DNA of 64,000 nt from Granulicella rosea (GCF_900188085.1 NZ_FZOU01000007.1:62001-126000), one strand, 5' to 3'. Positions 1-9,334 are shown, numbered from the stretch's first letter. Numbers and translations are program-made. The notes: generated by a model from the sequence alone, not told the origin.

Positions 1-431
1 CCGCTGAGGAGGATTGCGCCCTTCGTCTTACGGGCCAAAGCCTTATCGAAGGTGACGAACCGTAGACCGGCGAGTTCAGCGAAGGCCGTCAAATAGACGT
101 CTGCCCATTCCTTTGTGGATACTTCGTCTTTTGAAGTCCGCAGCCGCAGCATCTCTTCGATTCCCTTGGGTTCGTCTGCCAGAAACGTCTTGCCGTTTGC
201 GTGAAAGAGATCGTAAATGCGCCACGCCTCGGCTTGTGTCGCGACGTCGTCTCCCATGGTGCTTGCATTCGTCAACAACCGAAGCAGGCTGAGTTGCGAA
301 AACCTGCAAAAGTAGAAGCGGGACGACGGATCGACCGATTCGCCCCATGCGACGGCGGCGCGGTGGTGTGGATGCACCTCATGAGCGAGCGCCAACCAAA
401 CGCTGACATCAAGGAAAAGGAATGTATTCAT
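1..431 (-). CDS. PIN-domain toxin, VapC-like (3' end beyond window)
   Basis: About 143 codons are visible and the frame is still open at base 1, so only the last few residues are missing. The translation reads as a PIN-domain ribonuclease: an early acidic residue in FLFLDVSVWLAL (D8), a CRFSQLSLLRLLTN helix, an acidic residue in ADVYLTAFAE (D111) and the late RFVTFDKALAR strand (D129). PIN toxins use such acidic residues to hold Mg2+ and cleave RNA. The ATG at 431 overlaps the end of the upstream antitoxin gene by 23 bases, which indicates translational coupling. The family call is secure; the RNA target is unknown. Typical VapC proteins are 130-150 residues, so the visible part is almost the whole protein. 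Confidence 0.85.
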   Translation of the reverse strand, partial: MNTFLFLDVSVWLALAHEVHPHHRAAVAWGESVDPSSRFYFCRFSQLSLLRLLTNASTMGDDVATQAEAWRIYDLFHANGKTFLADEPKGIEEMLRLRTSKDEVSTKEWADVYLTAFAELAGLRFVTFDKALARKTKGAILLS

Positions 432-633
432 ACACATCCTCCGAACCCAGTTTGAGAGAGCCCGGATTTTTAGCCTTGATGGCCGGGAACTTGATCTTTT
501 CGGAGGGTTTCTCACCAGCCGCCTGCTGCGTCACGCGTCGCAGGATCAGATCTTTGACAGATCGCCCTTCAAGCGCTGCTTCGCTCTTCAATTCGCGATA
601 GATGGGATCGGGTATATCGACAGTCGTCCTCAT
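409..633 (-). CDS. Antitoxin of VapBC-type module
   Basis: This 74-residue protein begins MRTTVDIPDPIYRELKSEAA, the usual N-terminal strand and first helix of a ribbon-helix-helix antitoxin, followed by a basic second helix (SVKDLILRRVTQQ). The C-terminal third is loose and polar and would be the part that wraps around the toxin. The gene precedes the PIN toxin and overlaps it by 23 bases, the normal antitoxin-first order of vapBC. By analogy the protein would bind its own promoter upstream of 633 and neutralise the toxin; both are inferred from the family and gene order. Confidence 0.8.
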   Translation of the reverse strand: MRTTVDIPDPIYRELKSEAALEGRSVKDLILRRVTQQAAGEKPSEKIKFPAIKAKNPGSLKLGSEDVYEYIPFP

Positions 634-760
634 GACGCAAGGCTACCATATTTATGGCTAAGCTAAACTTCGCACAACCTGTCCGATAACCGGCACGCAA
701 GCCCTCCGGACCGGAACCTTTTCCATGTTTCCCCATCTAAATAGGTAGAGGTTTAGAACC

Positions 761-1651
761 ATGCCAAGGTCGAAAGCACTTGCTCTTATGCTCTCCCTGG
801 CGACTCTGAGCGCGTCTGCCGTTGCACAGTACGGGCAGAATGCGAGCCCAGCCGGACCAGGTACCGTCAATTACATCGAAGGCCAGGCGATGCTCGCCGG
901 CCATCCTCTCAACCAGCGTTCGAACGCGACCATTCAGCCCGGACAGGTGCTGACCACCGGCGCCGGTAAGGCCGAGATTCTGCTGACGCCGGGCGTCTTT
1001 CTGCGCATCGGCCCGAACTCCGCCGTTCGCATGGTCTCGCCCGACCTGACCTACACCGAGGTGGAGCTGGAGCGCGGGCGCGCCGACGTGGAGGTCGACC
1101 AGCTCTATAAGCAGAACGACATCGTCATCCGCCAGCAGGGCGTGCAGACGCAGCTCGTCGAGACGGGACTCTATGAGTTCAATGCCGACAACGGCAGCCT
1201 GAACGTCTTCGAGGGCAAGGCGGCGGTCTTCACCGGCGACACCATGGACGTGAAGCCCGAAAACCAGCGCGCCACCGTCGTGAAGGGTGGACACCAGTTC
1301 ACCGTCACCGCGACCGGCAAGCCGCAGGGCTTCGACAAGGCCGCGGCCGAGTCGGACGATCTGTATAAGTGGAGCGGCCTGCGCTCGCAGTATCTCGGTG
1401 AAGCGACCTCGCAGATCGCGCCCTACGGCGAAGCGCCCGGCTGGGCCTATGCGCCGGGCCTCTACGGCTATACCTGGCTGCCGGGCGACGGGCTCTTCTA
1501 TAGCCCGTTCGGCTACGGCTTCTACTCGCCTTTTTACTTCGGCGCCGGGTTCGGCTATGGCTATGGATACGGCGGCTATCGTGGGGGCTTTGGCGGATAC
1601 GGCGCACGCGGCTTCGCCAGCGGCGGATTCCACGGCGGCGGACGCCGCTGA
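761..1651 (+). CDS. Secreted FecR-domain protein with Gly/Tyr-rich tail
   Basis: The 296-residue product starts with a clear signal peptide (MPRSKALALMLSLATLSASA, cleavage near residue 22). Residues about 35-180 look like a FecR-type beta domain: a sequence on low-affinity scaffolding (LTTGAGKAEILLTPGVFLRI, then IVIRQQGVQTQLVETGLYEF and LNVFEGKAAVF), as in many acidobacterial periplasmic FecR-like proteins. The last 80 residues are rich in Tyr, Gly and Phe (YGYGYGGYRGGFGGYG), a probable surface or matrix segment. It is not beside a sigma factor or TonB receptor, so an iron-signalling role is not supported. A strong terminator follows at 1676. Confidence 0.75.
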   Translation: MPRSKALALMLSLATLSASAVAQYGQNASPAGPGTVNYIEGQAMLAGHPLNQRSNATIQPGQVLTTGAGKAEILLTPGVFLRIGPNSAVRMVSPDLTYTEVELERGRADVEVDQLYKQNDIVIRQQGVQTQLVETGLYEFNADNGSLNVFEGKAAVFTGDTMDVKPENQRATVVKGGHQFTVTATGKPQGFDKAAAESDDLYKWSGLRSQYLGEATSQIAPYGEAPGWAYAPGLYGYTWLPGDGLFYSPFGYGFYSPFYFGAGFGYGYGYGGYRGGFGGYGARGFASGGFHGGGRR

Positions 1652-1675
1652 AGACCGCGCCAACCAGCGCAGCAG

Positions 1676-1713
1676 ACGGGCATCCACACAATCGTGGATG
1701 CCCGTTTTGTTTC
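1676..1713 (+). terminator. Rho-independent terminator
   Basis: A perfect 12-bp stem (ACGGGCATCCAC at 1676-1687 and its complement at 1694-1705) with a 6-base loop is followed by TTTTGTTTCC. It ends the FecR-like gene transcript. Confidence 0.85.
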
Positions 1714-1774
1714 CCCTCTTTCCCGCATCCTCCTCACGGCATAGAATCGCTCCAACCCTACCCGGAGCCAGCCC

Positions 1775-2233
1775 ATGCGGGTCTTTGCCTTTGCCGTCCT
1801 GATCGCCGCCTCGTCCCTGCGCGCCGCGCAGCCAGAGCAGGTTGTGCCGCCGTTTCCCGAGGTGCATGTGGACGAGCGTTGCCGCATCTTCACGCAGGAT
1901 CGCCCGCGCGGCGATCAGCACTATTCCAAGCCAAAGTTTCGCGCCGACACCTCCATCTGCCAGTTGAACGGCGAGCACCACACCAAACACTGGGAGCAGA
2001 CGGTCGAGGACGGCGTCGTGCGGCGCACGCGCGTGGAGGTTCGTGAGCACAGCTTCATCCTGCACAACGGAACCGATATGCCGGTCACGTTTGTCGTCGA
2101 CCAGTCGCTGCCGGCGGGCTGGCGCGTGGACTCCACCCCGCAACCGGTCGAGGTCGCCAACTCCATGGCAACCTTCAAGGTCGTCGCGGAGCCAGGCCAG
2201 ACGATACGGCTGCATGTCGGCGAACGGCATTAG
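1775..2233 (+). CDS. Small secreted protein of unknown function
   Basis: The 152-residue product has a short signal peptide (MRVFAFAVLIAASSLRA) and a beta-rich mature part. The second half (VREHSFILHNGTDMPVTFVV, then LPAGWRVDSTPQPVEV and AEPGQTIRLHVGE) reads like an immunoglobulin-like fold as found at the end of DUF4139-type proteins, but I cannot assign a family. The ATG at 1775 is preceded by AGCCAGCCC, with no good Shine-Dalgarno, so the start rests on the signal peptide. It converges with the next gene and the two stop codons overlap by four bases. Confidence 0.65.
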   Translation: MRVFAFAVLIAASSLRAAQPEQVVPPFPEVHVDERCRIFTQDRPRGDQHYSKPKFRADTSICQLNGEHHTKHWEQTVEDGVVRRTRVEVREHSFILHNGTDMPVTFVVDQSLPAGWRVDSTPQPVEVANSMATFKVVAEPGQTIRLHVGERH

Positions 2234-3786
2234 GGTTTCGCGGCGACCAGCGGCAGGTCGATGGTGCCGATGCGTCCCGTCGAACTGACCCGCACGACGA
2301 ATCGGACGCGCACGGCCTTGTCGTCGTGCGGCAGCTTGTAGGGCAGCTCGACCGGGCGTTCCAGCCGGCCTGTCGGCGGGTCGCTGCGCGGCGCGGTGAC
2401 CCGCAGAACGTTGGCGTCGTGCTTGATTTCCTTGCCTTTTTTGTCGAAGGTCGAGACCATCAGGATGATCTCAGCCCCGCGCGGCTTGTCGTCGGTCGCG
2501 GCGGACCAGTTCAAAGCCCGCGCATCCACGTGAATGTGGAACGCGCCCGGCTCGCTGGGCGATGGCTTCACCGTGATCGGCACGCCGTCGTAGACCATGG
2601 TGCTGTTATTGGCCAGCATCAGGTCCGAGACCAGGCGGGTGGCCGGCTTCTCCGCATTCACCCGCACCGGCGGACCCTGCGGATAGTAACCCTCGCGTGT
2701 GATCACCTTCAACCCCGGCCGGTCGACCGTGACGACGATCTTGCGGAACTTGCGCGGATCGTACGACTCCGATGTGGGCCGGTAGGTCAGCGTATAGAAG
2801 CTGGCGCCGTCGCGGATGGCCGTGCCGATCTCCGCATCCACGTCGTTTCGGCCGTAGAGCGTGCGTCCGCCGGTGGCCTTGGCCAGCTTGGCGAACTCGT
2901 AGTTGCCGCCGAAGGGATCGACCAGTTCGGCGTCGCCGCCATAGGCGTCGACGTTGGCGGAGATGCCGGCCGGGTCGATGGTGTAGAGCGTCACCCGCGC
3001 GTCGCGCAGCTTGTCCACGCAATCCTGCACGGCGGTGAAGATCCGATTCTCCGAGTCGACCGTGGCGTGGGCGTAGTTCAGCGACGGAAATCCCCGCCCC
3101 ACCCAGATCATGTTCTTGTGTCCGGGATGCCCGACGACGGCCTGCGCCACGCGCCGCAGCGTGTTGAACGCGGTCGCATAACGCTCAGCCAGCCATTGAT
3201 TCTGCTGCGTCCGCCAGGGGAGGGCGGCGAAGTGATGGTCGAGCGCGTTCAGAATCGCCGCGCGGCTCTGCGTGTAATCCTGCAGCACGGTGAAGTTGTC
3301 GATGCTCACCGCGATCAGCATCGTCGGCGTCGACAGTTTGTCCGACTCCTTCTTCGTCAGGTACTTCTTCAGCGAGTAGCGCGCGAAGGCCATGTCTTCG
3401 AACCGCGTGTTGAACTCGTCCAGCAGAATGATGTTGACCGGCGCGCGCGGCGCCAGGCGATCGAGCTCGGCGGTGGAGTTGATCGCCAGGTCGTCGCCCA
3501 CCGCGCGCGTCCCCGGCATCTCGAAGTTCTGCACGGTCTGCGTCTCATCCGCCTCGGTGACGTGGAAGTCCTCGCGCTTCAGATCGGGCACGGAGTTGCC
3601 CTTTGCATCGACCACGACCATGTCGAGCACGACCAGACGCGCGGTACTGCGGATGGTGTTCGCGGCGGTCTCGGCGGGCGCCGATGGCGCGGCGGCGGCA
3701 GGCGCAGGGCTGGCCGGCTGCTGCGCGTGCGGCGATTGGGGCGCCAGAAGAGCAAGTGCAGCAAGGCAGAGCAGGCGGATCGTCAT
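2230..3786 (-). CDS. Secreted VWFA-related acidobacterial domain protein
   Basis: The 518-residue product carries the acidobacterial VWFA-related domain: the opening strand LVVLDMVVVDAKGNSVPDL, the segment LKREDFHVTEADETQTVQNF, the VWA core around NIILLDEFNTRFEDM and the later VTLYTIDPAG strand. This family is strongly enriched in Acidobacteria and is exported. A start at 3786 (MTIRLLCLAALALLAPQ) gives a normal signal peptide; the longer frame to 3834 adds 16 residues that spoil it. The metal site is DEFNT rather than DxSxS, which is common in this family. Function is unknown; a role in protein-protein contacts at the cell surface is inferred. It is divergent from the DPP IV gene. Confidence 0.85.
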   Translation of the reverse strand: MTIRLLCLAALALLAPQSPHAQQPASPAPAAAAPSAPAETAANTIRSTARLVVLDMVVVDAKGNSVPDLKREDFHVTEADETQTVQNFEMPGTRAVGDDLAINSTAELDRLAPRAPVNIILLDEFNTRFEDMAFARYSLKKYLTKKESDKLSTPTMLIAVSIDNFTVLQDYTQSRAAILNALDHHFAALPWRTQQNQWLAERYATAFNTLRRVAQAVVGHPGHKNMIWVGRGFPSLNYAHATVDSENRIFTAVQDCVDKLRDARVTLYTIDPAGISANVDAYGGDAELVDPFGGNYEFAKLAKATGGRTLYGRNDVDAEIGTAIRDGASFYTLTYRPTSESYDPRKFRKIVVTVDRPGLKVITREGYYPQGPPVRVNAEKPATRLVSDLMLANNSTMVYDGVPITVKPSPSEPGAFHIHVDARALNWSAATDDKPRGAEIILMVSTFDKKGKEIKHDANVLRVTAPRSDPPTGRLERPVELPYKLPHDDKAVRVRFVVRVSSTGRIGTIDLPLVAAKP

Positions 3787-3943
3787 CGAGGGCTTCTCGC
3801 TTTTGCCGAAAGAGATGTGCGGCCTGACGACCAAGATACCCCGTTACGGCCCAGAGGCACAGTCGAATCTTCCATCGAGCGAGAGACTCCTCCCGGCCTG
3901 GATTCGTGGATGGCCGCCGGTCCGTCCCTTGTACACTGGGCGG

Positions 3944-6238
3944 ATGATGCGCATCTGCCGCCCCTTTTGCACGCTGACCGCGATGCTCAGCCTTTCGACC
4001 GCCGCCGCGCTCGCCCAGACTGCGACCCCGCCGCCGGCCGCCGATCCCGCGCATCTGACCGTCGACGCCGTGAACCGCAACCCCACCGGCCCGCCGCCGC
4101 GCGGCGCCGTCTGGAGTCCCGACGGACGGCTGCTCACCTGGATGGTCACCGCCAACCAGAGCCCTGTGCAGGACGGCCAGCCCATCGGCAGGAACGGCGA
4201 CATCGTCCAGATCGAGGCCGCGACCGGCAAGGTCGGCGTGCTCGCCACGGCGCAGCAACTGGACGCGCTTGGCGCAGCCGCCATCGACGAGAAGGACCGC
4301 GACCATCGCGACCGCTACAAGATGTCCGCCTTTCTGTGGGCCGACGACTCCAAACACCTGCTGCTCGATAAGGGCGGCATGCTCTGGCTCTACGACATCG
4401 CGGCGGGCACGGGGACGCTGATCGTCGACACCCGCGCCGGCTCCGGCGACGACCCCAAGTTCTCGCCCGACGCGAAGTTCGTCTCCTACCTGCGCGACCA
4501 CAATCTTTATGTGCATCCGGTGGCGTCCGACGGCAAACCGGGCAAGGAGATCGCGCTGACCGGCACGAAGCCATCCACGCTGCTGAACGGCGAACTGGAC
4601 TGGGTGTATCTGGAAGAGCTGGACGCGCGCAGCAACTACGCCTGGTCGCCGGACTCGGCCAATCTCGTCTACCTGCAGATGGACGAGGCGAGGGTTCCGG
4701 TCTATCCGATCGAAGACTTCCTGCCCACGCATGCGACGCTGGACCAGCAGCGCTTTCCGCAACCCGGCGACGCGAACCCCGGCGTGCGCGTCGGCGTGGT
4801 CCCGGCCAGGGGAGGCAAGACGAGCTGGATCTCGCTGCCGGTGAGCCAGAACAACGACTACATTCCGCGGCTCGGCTGGGTGGACGCGAACACAGTCTGG
4901 GTGCAGTTGCTGACGCGCGACCAGAAGTCGCTGGGGCTCTACTTCGCGGACATCAAGTCCGGCGTCTCCCGCCTGGTGCATCGCGAGACCGACGCCAAGT
5001 ATCTGGAGGACAACTACGACGTCATGCTGCTGCCGCACGGCCAGTTCCTGAACACCAGTTGGCGCGACGGCCACACGCATCTGTATCTCTACCAGTACGA
5101 CGAGAAGCACCCGGCCGACCAGGAGGCCACGCTCGTCCGCCAACTGACGCAGGGCGACTACGAGGTGGAACTGACCGGCGCGCCGAAGGTTCTGGGCGAG
5201 GTTCCGGCCGTCTACTTCCTTTCAACCGAGGGCTCGCCGGTCGAGAACAATCTCTGGTCGATCCGGCTGGACGGCATGGGCAAGCGCCAGATCACCACCG
5301 GCCACGGCGTACACGAGCTCACGCTCGCGCCCGACGGCCAGCACTTCGCCGATATCTACGGCAATATGACCACCGGCGACGTCTACAACCTGTGCTCGGT
5401 CGCGACCGCCGCCTGCTCGCCCATGTGGCAGTCGAAGCCCTTCGGACCGGTCTCGGGCGTCAGCGCGACGATCGTCAGCGCGCTGGCCGCCGACGGCGTC
5501 ACACCGCTCTACGGCACACTCTACGCGCCCGCCGGAACCGGCGCCGCGAGCATCCCCCTCATCGTGAACCCATACGGCGGACCGGTGCCGAACGCCGGTA
5601 CGCGCAACGCCTCGCCCAACACCATGAGCTTCTTCAGCATGCTGCTGGCGCAGCACGGCTACGCGGTGCTGACGGTCGACAACCGCGGCTCCGGCGGGCG
5701 CGGGCGCGACTTCCAGCAGGCGGACTACCGCAACTTCGGCGCCGTGCAACTGGCCGACCAGCTCGCCTTCCTCGACCAGACACTGGCGAAGAATCCGCAG
5801 TTCGATCCGCAGCGCATCGGCTGGTGGGGCTGGAGCTGGGGCGGAACCTTCACGCTCTACGCCATGACCCACTCGGACCGCATCAAGGCGGGTGTCGCCG
5901 TGGCGCCGGTGACCGACTTCCGCAACTACGACTCCATCTATACCGAGCGGTACCTGGGCCTGCCCGCCGAGGAGAAGGCCGCCTACGACGCGGCGGCCGT
6001 GAAGAACGCCGCCGCGAACCTGAAGGGTCGCATCCTGATCGCGCACGGCACGGGGGACGACAACGTCCACGTGGCCAACACGCTGCAGTTCATCCAGCCG
6101 CTCATCCAGGCCGGCATCCCGTACGACCTGCAGCTCTTCCCGCGGCTGACGCATTCCATCGCCGGACTGGCCGCGCGGAACGAGCTCTTCAACCGGATTT
6201 TGTACCAGTTCGACACGTATTTGAAGCCGAAGCCATAG
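3944..6238 (+). CDS. Dipeptidyl peptidase IV-type serine protease (S9B)
   Basis: The 764-residue product has a signal peptide (MMRICRPFCTLTAMLSLSTA), an N-terminal beta-propeller region (about 40-480; WSPDGRLLTWMV, FSPDAKFVSYLRD, WSPDSANLVYLQMDE) and a C-terminal alpha/beta-hydrolase domain. The nucleophile is S631 in GWWGWSWGG, with D705 in GTGDDNVH and H737 in RLTHSIAG completing the triad. The DPP IV Glu motif is visible as LDWVYLEEL. Such enzymes cut dipeptides after proline or alanine in the periplasm. Start 3944 (or 3947) was chosen because the frame upstream has no signal sequence and runs antisense through the neighbour. It fits a protein-scavenging lifestyle together with the tricorn protease at 22.8-26.2 kb. 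Confidence 0.93.
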   Translation: MMRICRPFCTLTAMLSLSTAAALAQTATPPPAADPAHLTVDAVNRNPTGPPPRGAVWSPDGRLLTWMVTANQSPVQDGQPIGRNGDIVQIEAATGKVGVLATAQQLDALGAAAIDEKDRDHRDRYKMSAFLWADDSKHLLLDKGGMLWLYDIAAGTGTLIVDTRAGSGDDPKFSPDAKFVSYLRDHNLYVHPVASDGKPGKEIALTGTKPSTLLNGELDWVYLEELDARSNYAWSPDSANLVYLQMDEARVPVYPIEDFLPTHATLDQQRFPQPGDANPGVRVGVVPARGGKTSWISLPVSQNNDYIPRLGWVDANTVWVQLLTRDQKSLGLYFADIKSGVSRLVHRETDAKYLEDNYDVMLLPHGQFLNTSWRDGHTHLYLYQYDEKHPADQEATLVRQLTQGDYEVELTGAPKVLGEVPAVYFLSTEGSPVENNLWSIRLDGMGKRQITTGHGVHELTLAPDGQHFADIYGNMTTGDVYNLCSVATAACSPMWQSKPFGPVSGVSATIVSALAADGVTPLYGTLYAPAGTGAASIPLIVNPYGGPVPNAGTRNASPNTMSFFSMLLAQHGYAVLTVDNRGSGGRGRDFQQADYRNFGAVQLADQLAFLDQTLAKNPQFDPQRIGWWGWSWGGTFTLYAMTHSDRIKAGVAVAPVTDFRNYDSIYTERYLGLPAEEKAAYDAAAVKNAAANLKGRILIAHGTGDDNVHVANTLQFIQPLIQAGIPYDLQLFPRLTHSIAGLAARNELFNRILYQFDTYLKPKP

Positions 6239-6353
6239 GGCGCGCACCGATTCGCTCCAACGAAATGCGACTCGATTCAGAGGAGGCTGGCATTTCGGGT
6301 TCCCCTGAACTCTCAACTGGACTTTACTTCCCACACGACATAGGCTTTGCAGC

Positions 6354-7952
6354 ATGTCCATTGATCGGGAAGACCTTAGGGTCGCACTAGAACTCGATCA
6401 GCTTGTACCGCATTTCCAACCCATCGTCAGTGTGAGTTCGGGTGAGATCTGCGGATTCGAGATTCTCGCGCGCTGGCGCCATTCCTCCGCAGGCAACATC
6501 CGGCCTGACGTCTTTATCCGCATCGCGGAAGAGAGCGGCCAGATCGACCTTCTCACGCAGCGGATTCTGCGTAAGGCTTTGCGCGCGGCGCCCAAACTTC
6601 CCGCACCCTTGTTTCTTACCGTGAACCTCTCTACGATCCAGCTTCAGAATATGGAGCTGGCCACCGAGTTTGAGACCCTGCTCACGAACTCCGGATTTCC
6701 CGCCGAACGCCTGACTCTCGAGATCACCGAAACCGCCCTGATCGTCGATATGAAGCGGACCTCCGCGACCATTCACGCGTTGAAGTCGCTCGGTTGCCGG
6801 CTGGCGCTCGATGACTTCGGCGTGGGCTGCTCGAACCTCGAACAACTTCAGTCCCTGCCCTTCGACATGCTGAAGATCGACCGGAGCTTCGTCGACTCGA
6901 TCGTGAAGAGCCGAAAAAGCCGCAAGATCGCCGCTTCCATCGTGGGGCTTGCCCGCAGTCTTGGCCTGACGACGGTTGCGGAAGGCATCGAAACCGAATC
7001 GCAGGCGGATATGCTGCTCTGGCTCGGTTGCCAGTTGGGCCAGGGCTGGTGGTACGGTCGCGCGGAGGCGGAGGACCAGATCACGCCGTTTCTCAACGCA
7101 CCACGCCACCCCGCCGCGTCAGCGATGCCAAGACCCGGAGACAACTGGGCCGTATCCAGTCTGGAGGCGCTTCCGGCGCAGCGTCTGTCGCAGCTTCAAG
7201 CCATCTACGCGGGATCTCCCGTGGCGCTTGCCTTCCTCGATCGAAATCTCCGGTATGTCAGTTTGAACGAGCGGTATGCCGCGATCACGGGCCGCACCGT
7301 TCAAGCTCACCTCGGCCAGACCGTGGAGGAGATGGCTCCCGAGGTCTACCCGGAGTATGAGTCCTACTGTGAGCGAGCGCTGGGCGGCGAGTCCATCCAC
7401 GAGGTGGAGATCAACTGGCCTCTGTCGGAGATCGGCCATAAGATTCAGACCGGGCTGGTCTCGCTGCAGCCCGCCTTCGACGAAGCCAACGAGGTGATCG
7501 GCATCTCGGTGGTCGTGATGGATGTGGCCAGGCTGAAGCGCAGGCTGGACGGAATGCTGGTGCGCGACAATCCGCAGCGCGACCTGGAAGATCTGGCGGC
7601 AAAAAAGGCCTGGACGATGGATGAAGTGGGTGACCGTGTGCCTTCGCGTGCCAACACCCGAAGCTCGGGTTGGCTCAGCGCCGTGCTGCCGGGCGCCTTG
7701 CGCATTGAGAATCTTGGCTGGCTGGAGGCGCTCCATGTCGACGATCTTGAACCGACCATGAAGGCCGTCAAGGAAGCCATGCTGACAGGGCGGCCGATCG
7801 ACGTGGAGTACCGGGTCTCGGACCTGATTGGCGGATGGAAGTGGGTGCGCTCGCGTGGCTCCGCCCGCCACGGCGAGGACGGCGAGATTATCCGCTGGTA
7901 TGGAAGTGTGCAGGAGATCGACAGGGCCAGCCGGAGTCCGTCGCCGGTATGA
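6354..7952 (+). CDS. EAL-domain c-di-GMP phosphodiesterase with two PAS domains
   Basis: The 532-residue cytoplasmic protein has an EAL domain first (1-245) and then two PAS modules (about 270-395 and 435-525). The catalytic set appears complete: E36 in FEILARW, N91, E123 in LEITE, D153-D154 in LALDDFG, K174 in LKIDRSF, E210 in AEGIET and Q230 in GQGWW. The EIL variant of the EAL signature is tolerated in active enzymes. The order EAL then PAS is reversed from the usual sensor-first layout. It should hydrolyse c-di-GMP under PAS control; the ligand is unknown. It stands alone, with a second EAL protein at 28.7 kb. Confidence 0.9.
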   Translation: MSIDREDLRVALELDQLVPHFQPIVSVSSGEICGFEILARWRHSSAGNIRPDVFIRIAEESGQIDLLTQRILRKALRAAPKLPAPLFLTVNLSTIQLQNMELATEFETLLTNSGFPAERLTLEITETALIVDMKRTSATIHALKSLGCRLALDDFGVGCSNLEQLQSLPFDMLKIDRSFVDSIVKSRKSRKIAASIVGLARSLGLTTVAEGIETESQADMLLWLGCQLGQGWWYGRAEAEDQITPFLNAPRHPAASAMPRPGDNWAVSSLEALPAQRLSQLQAIYAGSPVALAFLDRNLRYVSLNERYAAITGRTVQAHLGQTVEEMAPEVYPEYESYCERALGGESIHEVEINWPLSEIGHKIQTGLVSLQPAFDEANEVIGISVVVMDVARLKRRLDGMLVRDNPQRDLEDLAAKKAWTMDEVGDRVPSRANTRSSGWLSAVLPGALRIENLGWLEALHVDDLEPTMKAVKEAMLTGRPIDVEYRVSDLIGGWKWVRSRGSARHGEDGEIIRWYGSVQEIDRASRSPSPV

Positions 7953-7990
7953 ACGGCAACAGGAAGCGGCGCAACGGTTATCCTTGGAAC

Positions 7991-8584
7991 ATGCGCCGCT
8001 TCCTGTCGACCCTCGCCGCAGCCGTCCTTTTGATCGCACCCGCCGCCGCCGACGCCATCGAAGTCCGCGTCTCCCCCGAGGCGCTCGAGCGCACGCTGAA
8101 GGCGCAGCTCTTCTCCGGGCCGGACGGCCGCTACTTCCTCAAGGGCGACCCCACCACGCCCTGCCACGTCTACGGCGAGAACCCGCGCATCACCTTCAAG
8201 GACGACCGGGTCGTCGTCCACATCCACACCCACGCCAAGCTCGGCACGACGATCCACGGCTCCTGCATCGGCATCTCCATGACCAACGACGCCGACGTCA
8301 GCTTCATTCCCGAGGCGCAGGGCGAATCCGTCGGCTTCCGCGACGCGCGTATCGAGAGTCTGAGCGGCAACAAGGAGCTCGACTTCCTGCTCGTGCCCTT
8401 CCTCAGCCGCAAGCTGCCGCAGCAGATGAAGGTGAACGCCGCCGATCTGATGCGAACCCTGCTGGTGCAGTCGCCCAAGACCACCGGCTACACCCTGACG
8501 CTGAAGATGTTGAAGCTGCACTCCATGCTGGTGCAGGATAAGGCGCTGGTGGTTGACCTCGATGCGAATCTGAACGTCGAATAG
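7991..8584 (+). CDS. Exported protein of unknown function
   Basis: I do not recognise the family. The 197-residue product begins MRRFLSTLAAAVLLIAPAAA, a good signal peptide, which fixes the start at 7991 rather than further upstream where the frame overlaps the EAL gene. The mature part has regular amphipathic strands (RITFKDDRVVVHIHTHAKLG, ADVSFIPEAQGESVGF) and a C-terminal stretch ending in VVDLDANLNVE, resembling lipid-binding or LEA-like periplasmic beta proteins. It lies 38 bases after the phosphodiesterase gene and could share its transcript. Confidence 0.6.
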   Translation: MRRFLSTLAAAVLLIAPAAADAIEVRVSPEALERTLKAQLFSGPDGRYFLKGDPTTPCHVYGENPRITFKDDRVVVHIHTHAKLGTTIHGSCIGISMTNDADVSFIPEAQGESVGFRDARIESLSGNKELDFLLVPFLSRKLPQQMKVNAADLMRTLLVQSPKTTGYTLTLKMLKLHSMLVQDKALVVDLDANLNVE

Positions 8585-8596
8585 GTGTCTTGACTT

Positions 8597-8630
8597 GTCA
8601 TCCTTCGCGCAGCGGAGGATCTGCTTCTGT
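8597..8630. repeat. Dispersed palindromic repeat, family A
   Basis: The sequence GTCATCC-TTCGCGCAGCG-GAGGATCTGCTT is one member of a repeat family with outer blocks GTCATCC and GGATCTGC around a variable hairpin. Other copies are listed in the findings. Confidence 0.7.
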
Positions 8631-8683
8631 TTTAAATTCCGCCCAAGGCGCAAACCCGCCCCATCCCGAGCATCCAACAACCT

Positions 8684-9334
8684 ATGACGACCCAGTACGA
8701 GACCGGCCGCGGCTCCTCCGGCCTTCTGACCTTCGTATTCGCACTCCTCCTCGGCGCCGTGGGCGTCGTGCTCTTCCTGCGGCACGCGACCACCGGCGCG
8801 ATGGGCCGCATCGCCACGCTGATCGCCGGACGGCAGGAGAGCTTCGACACCTCCGTGCCCGTCGTCGTCAACAAGATTCAGAAGCTCAGCCGGCTCGAAA
8901 CCGTCGTCTACTCGCTCGACACCGTCGTGGAGGGCCAGCGTTCGAATCCGCTCATTCCGGACATGCTCGCCGGCGACCGCATCCTGCTCGTCGTGCACGG
9001 CCAGTCGATCGCGGGCATCGACCTCGGCAAGCTGAAGCCCGAGGATGTCCGCATCGACCACAACAACCAGCACGCCATCCACGTCACGCTGCCGGCCTCC
9101 GAGCTCTTCGTCACGACGATCGACAACGAACACAGCCGCGTCTACGCGCGATCCACCGGGCTGCTGGTGCCGGTGGACCAGAACCTCGAATCCGACACCC
9201 GCGCCAAGGCGCAGTTGCAGCTTCAGCAGGCCGCGCTGACCGACGGCATTCTGGACGCGGCGCGCAAGAACGCCCGCGCCACGGTCGCCACGCTGCTCTA
9301 CGGGCTGGGCTTCACGCAGGTCGAAGTCACGTAA
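8684..9334 (+). CDS. DUF4230-family membrane-anchored protein
   Basis: The 216-residue product has a short cytoplasmic head, one transmembrane segment (about 14-33, LLTFVFALLLGAVGVVLFL) and a periplasmic domain. The domain shows the DUF4230 pattern: VVVNKIQKLSRLETVVYSLD, ILLVVHGQSIAGIDLGKLK, a strand with HVTLPASELF and a C-terminal helix rich in Ala and Gln. The biochemical role of the family is not known. The start ATG at 8684 lies 54 bases after repeat A and has no strong ribosome-binding site, but the N-terminus is typical. Confidence 0.8.
   Translation: MTTQYETGRGSSGLLTFVFALLLGAVGVVLFLRHATTGAMGRIATLIAGRQESFDTSVPVVVNKIQKLSRLETVVYSLDTVVEGQRSNPLIPDMLAGDRILLVVHGQSIAGIDLGKLKPEDVRIDHNNQHAIHVTLPASELFVTTIDNEHSRVYARSTGLLVPVDQNLESDTRAKAQLQLQQAALTDGILDAARKNARATVATLLYGLGFTQVEVT

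Noticed and set aside
737-2230. A 497-codon minus-strand frame opposite the FecR-like gene
   Set aside because: It is an Arg/Ala/Gly-rich antisense shadow of two convincing genes and has no domain, signal or start site.
3545-5143. A 532-codon minus-strand frame antisense to DPP IV
   Set aside because: The plus-strand protease has the full catalytic triad; the shadow is repetitive and without motifs.
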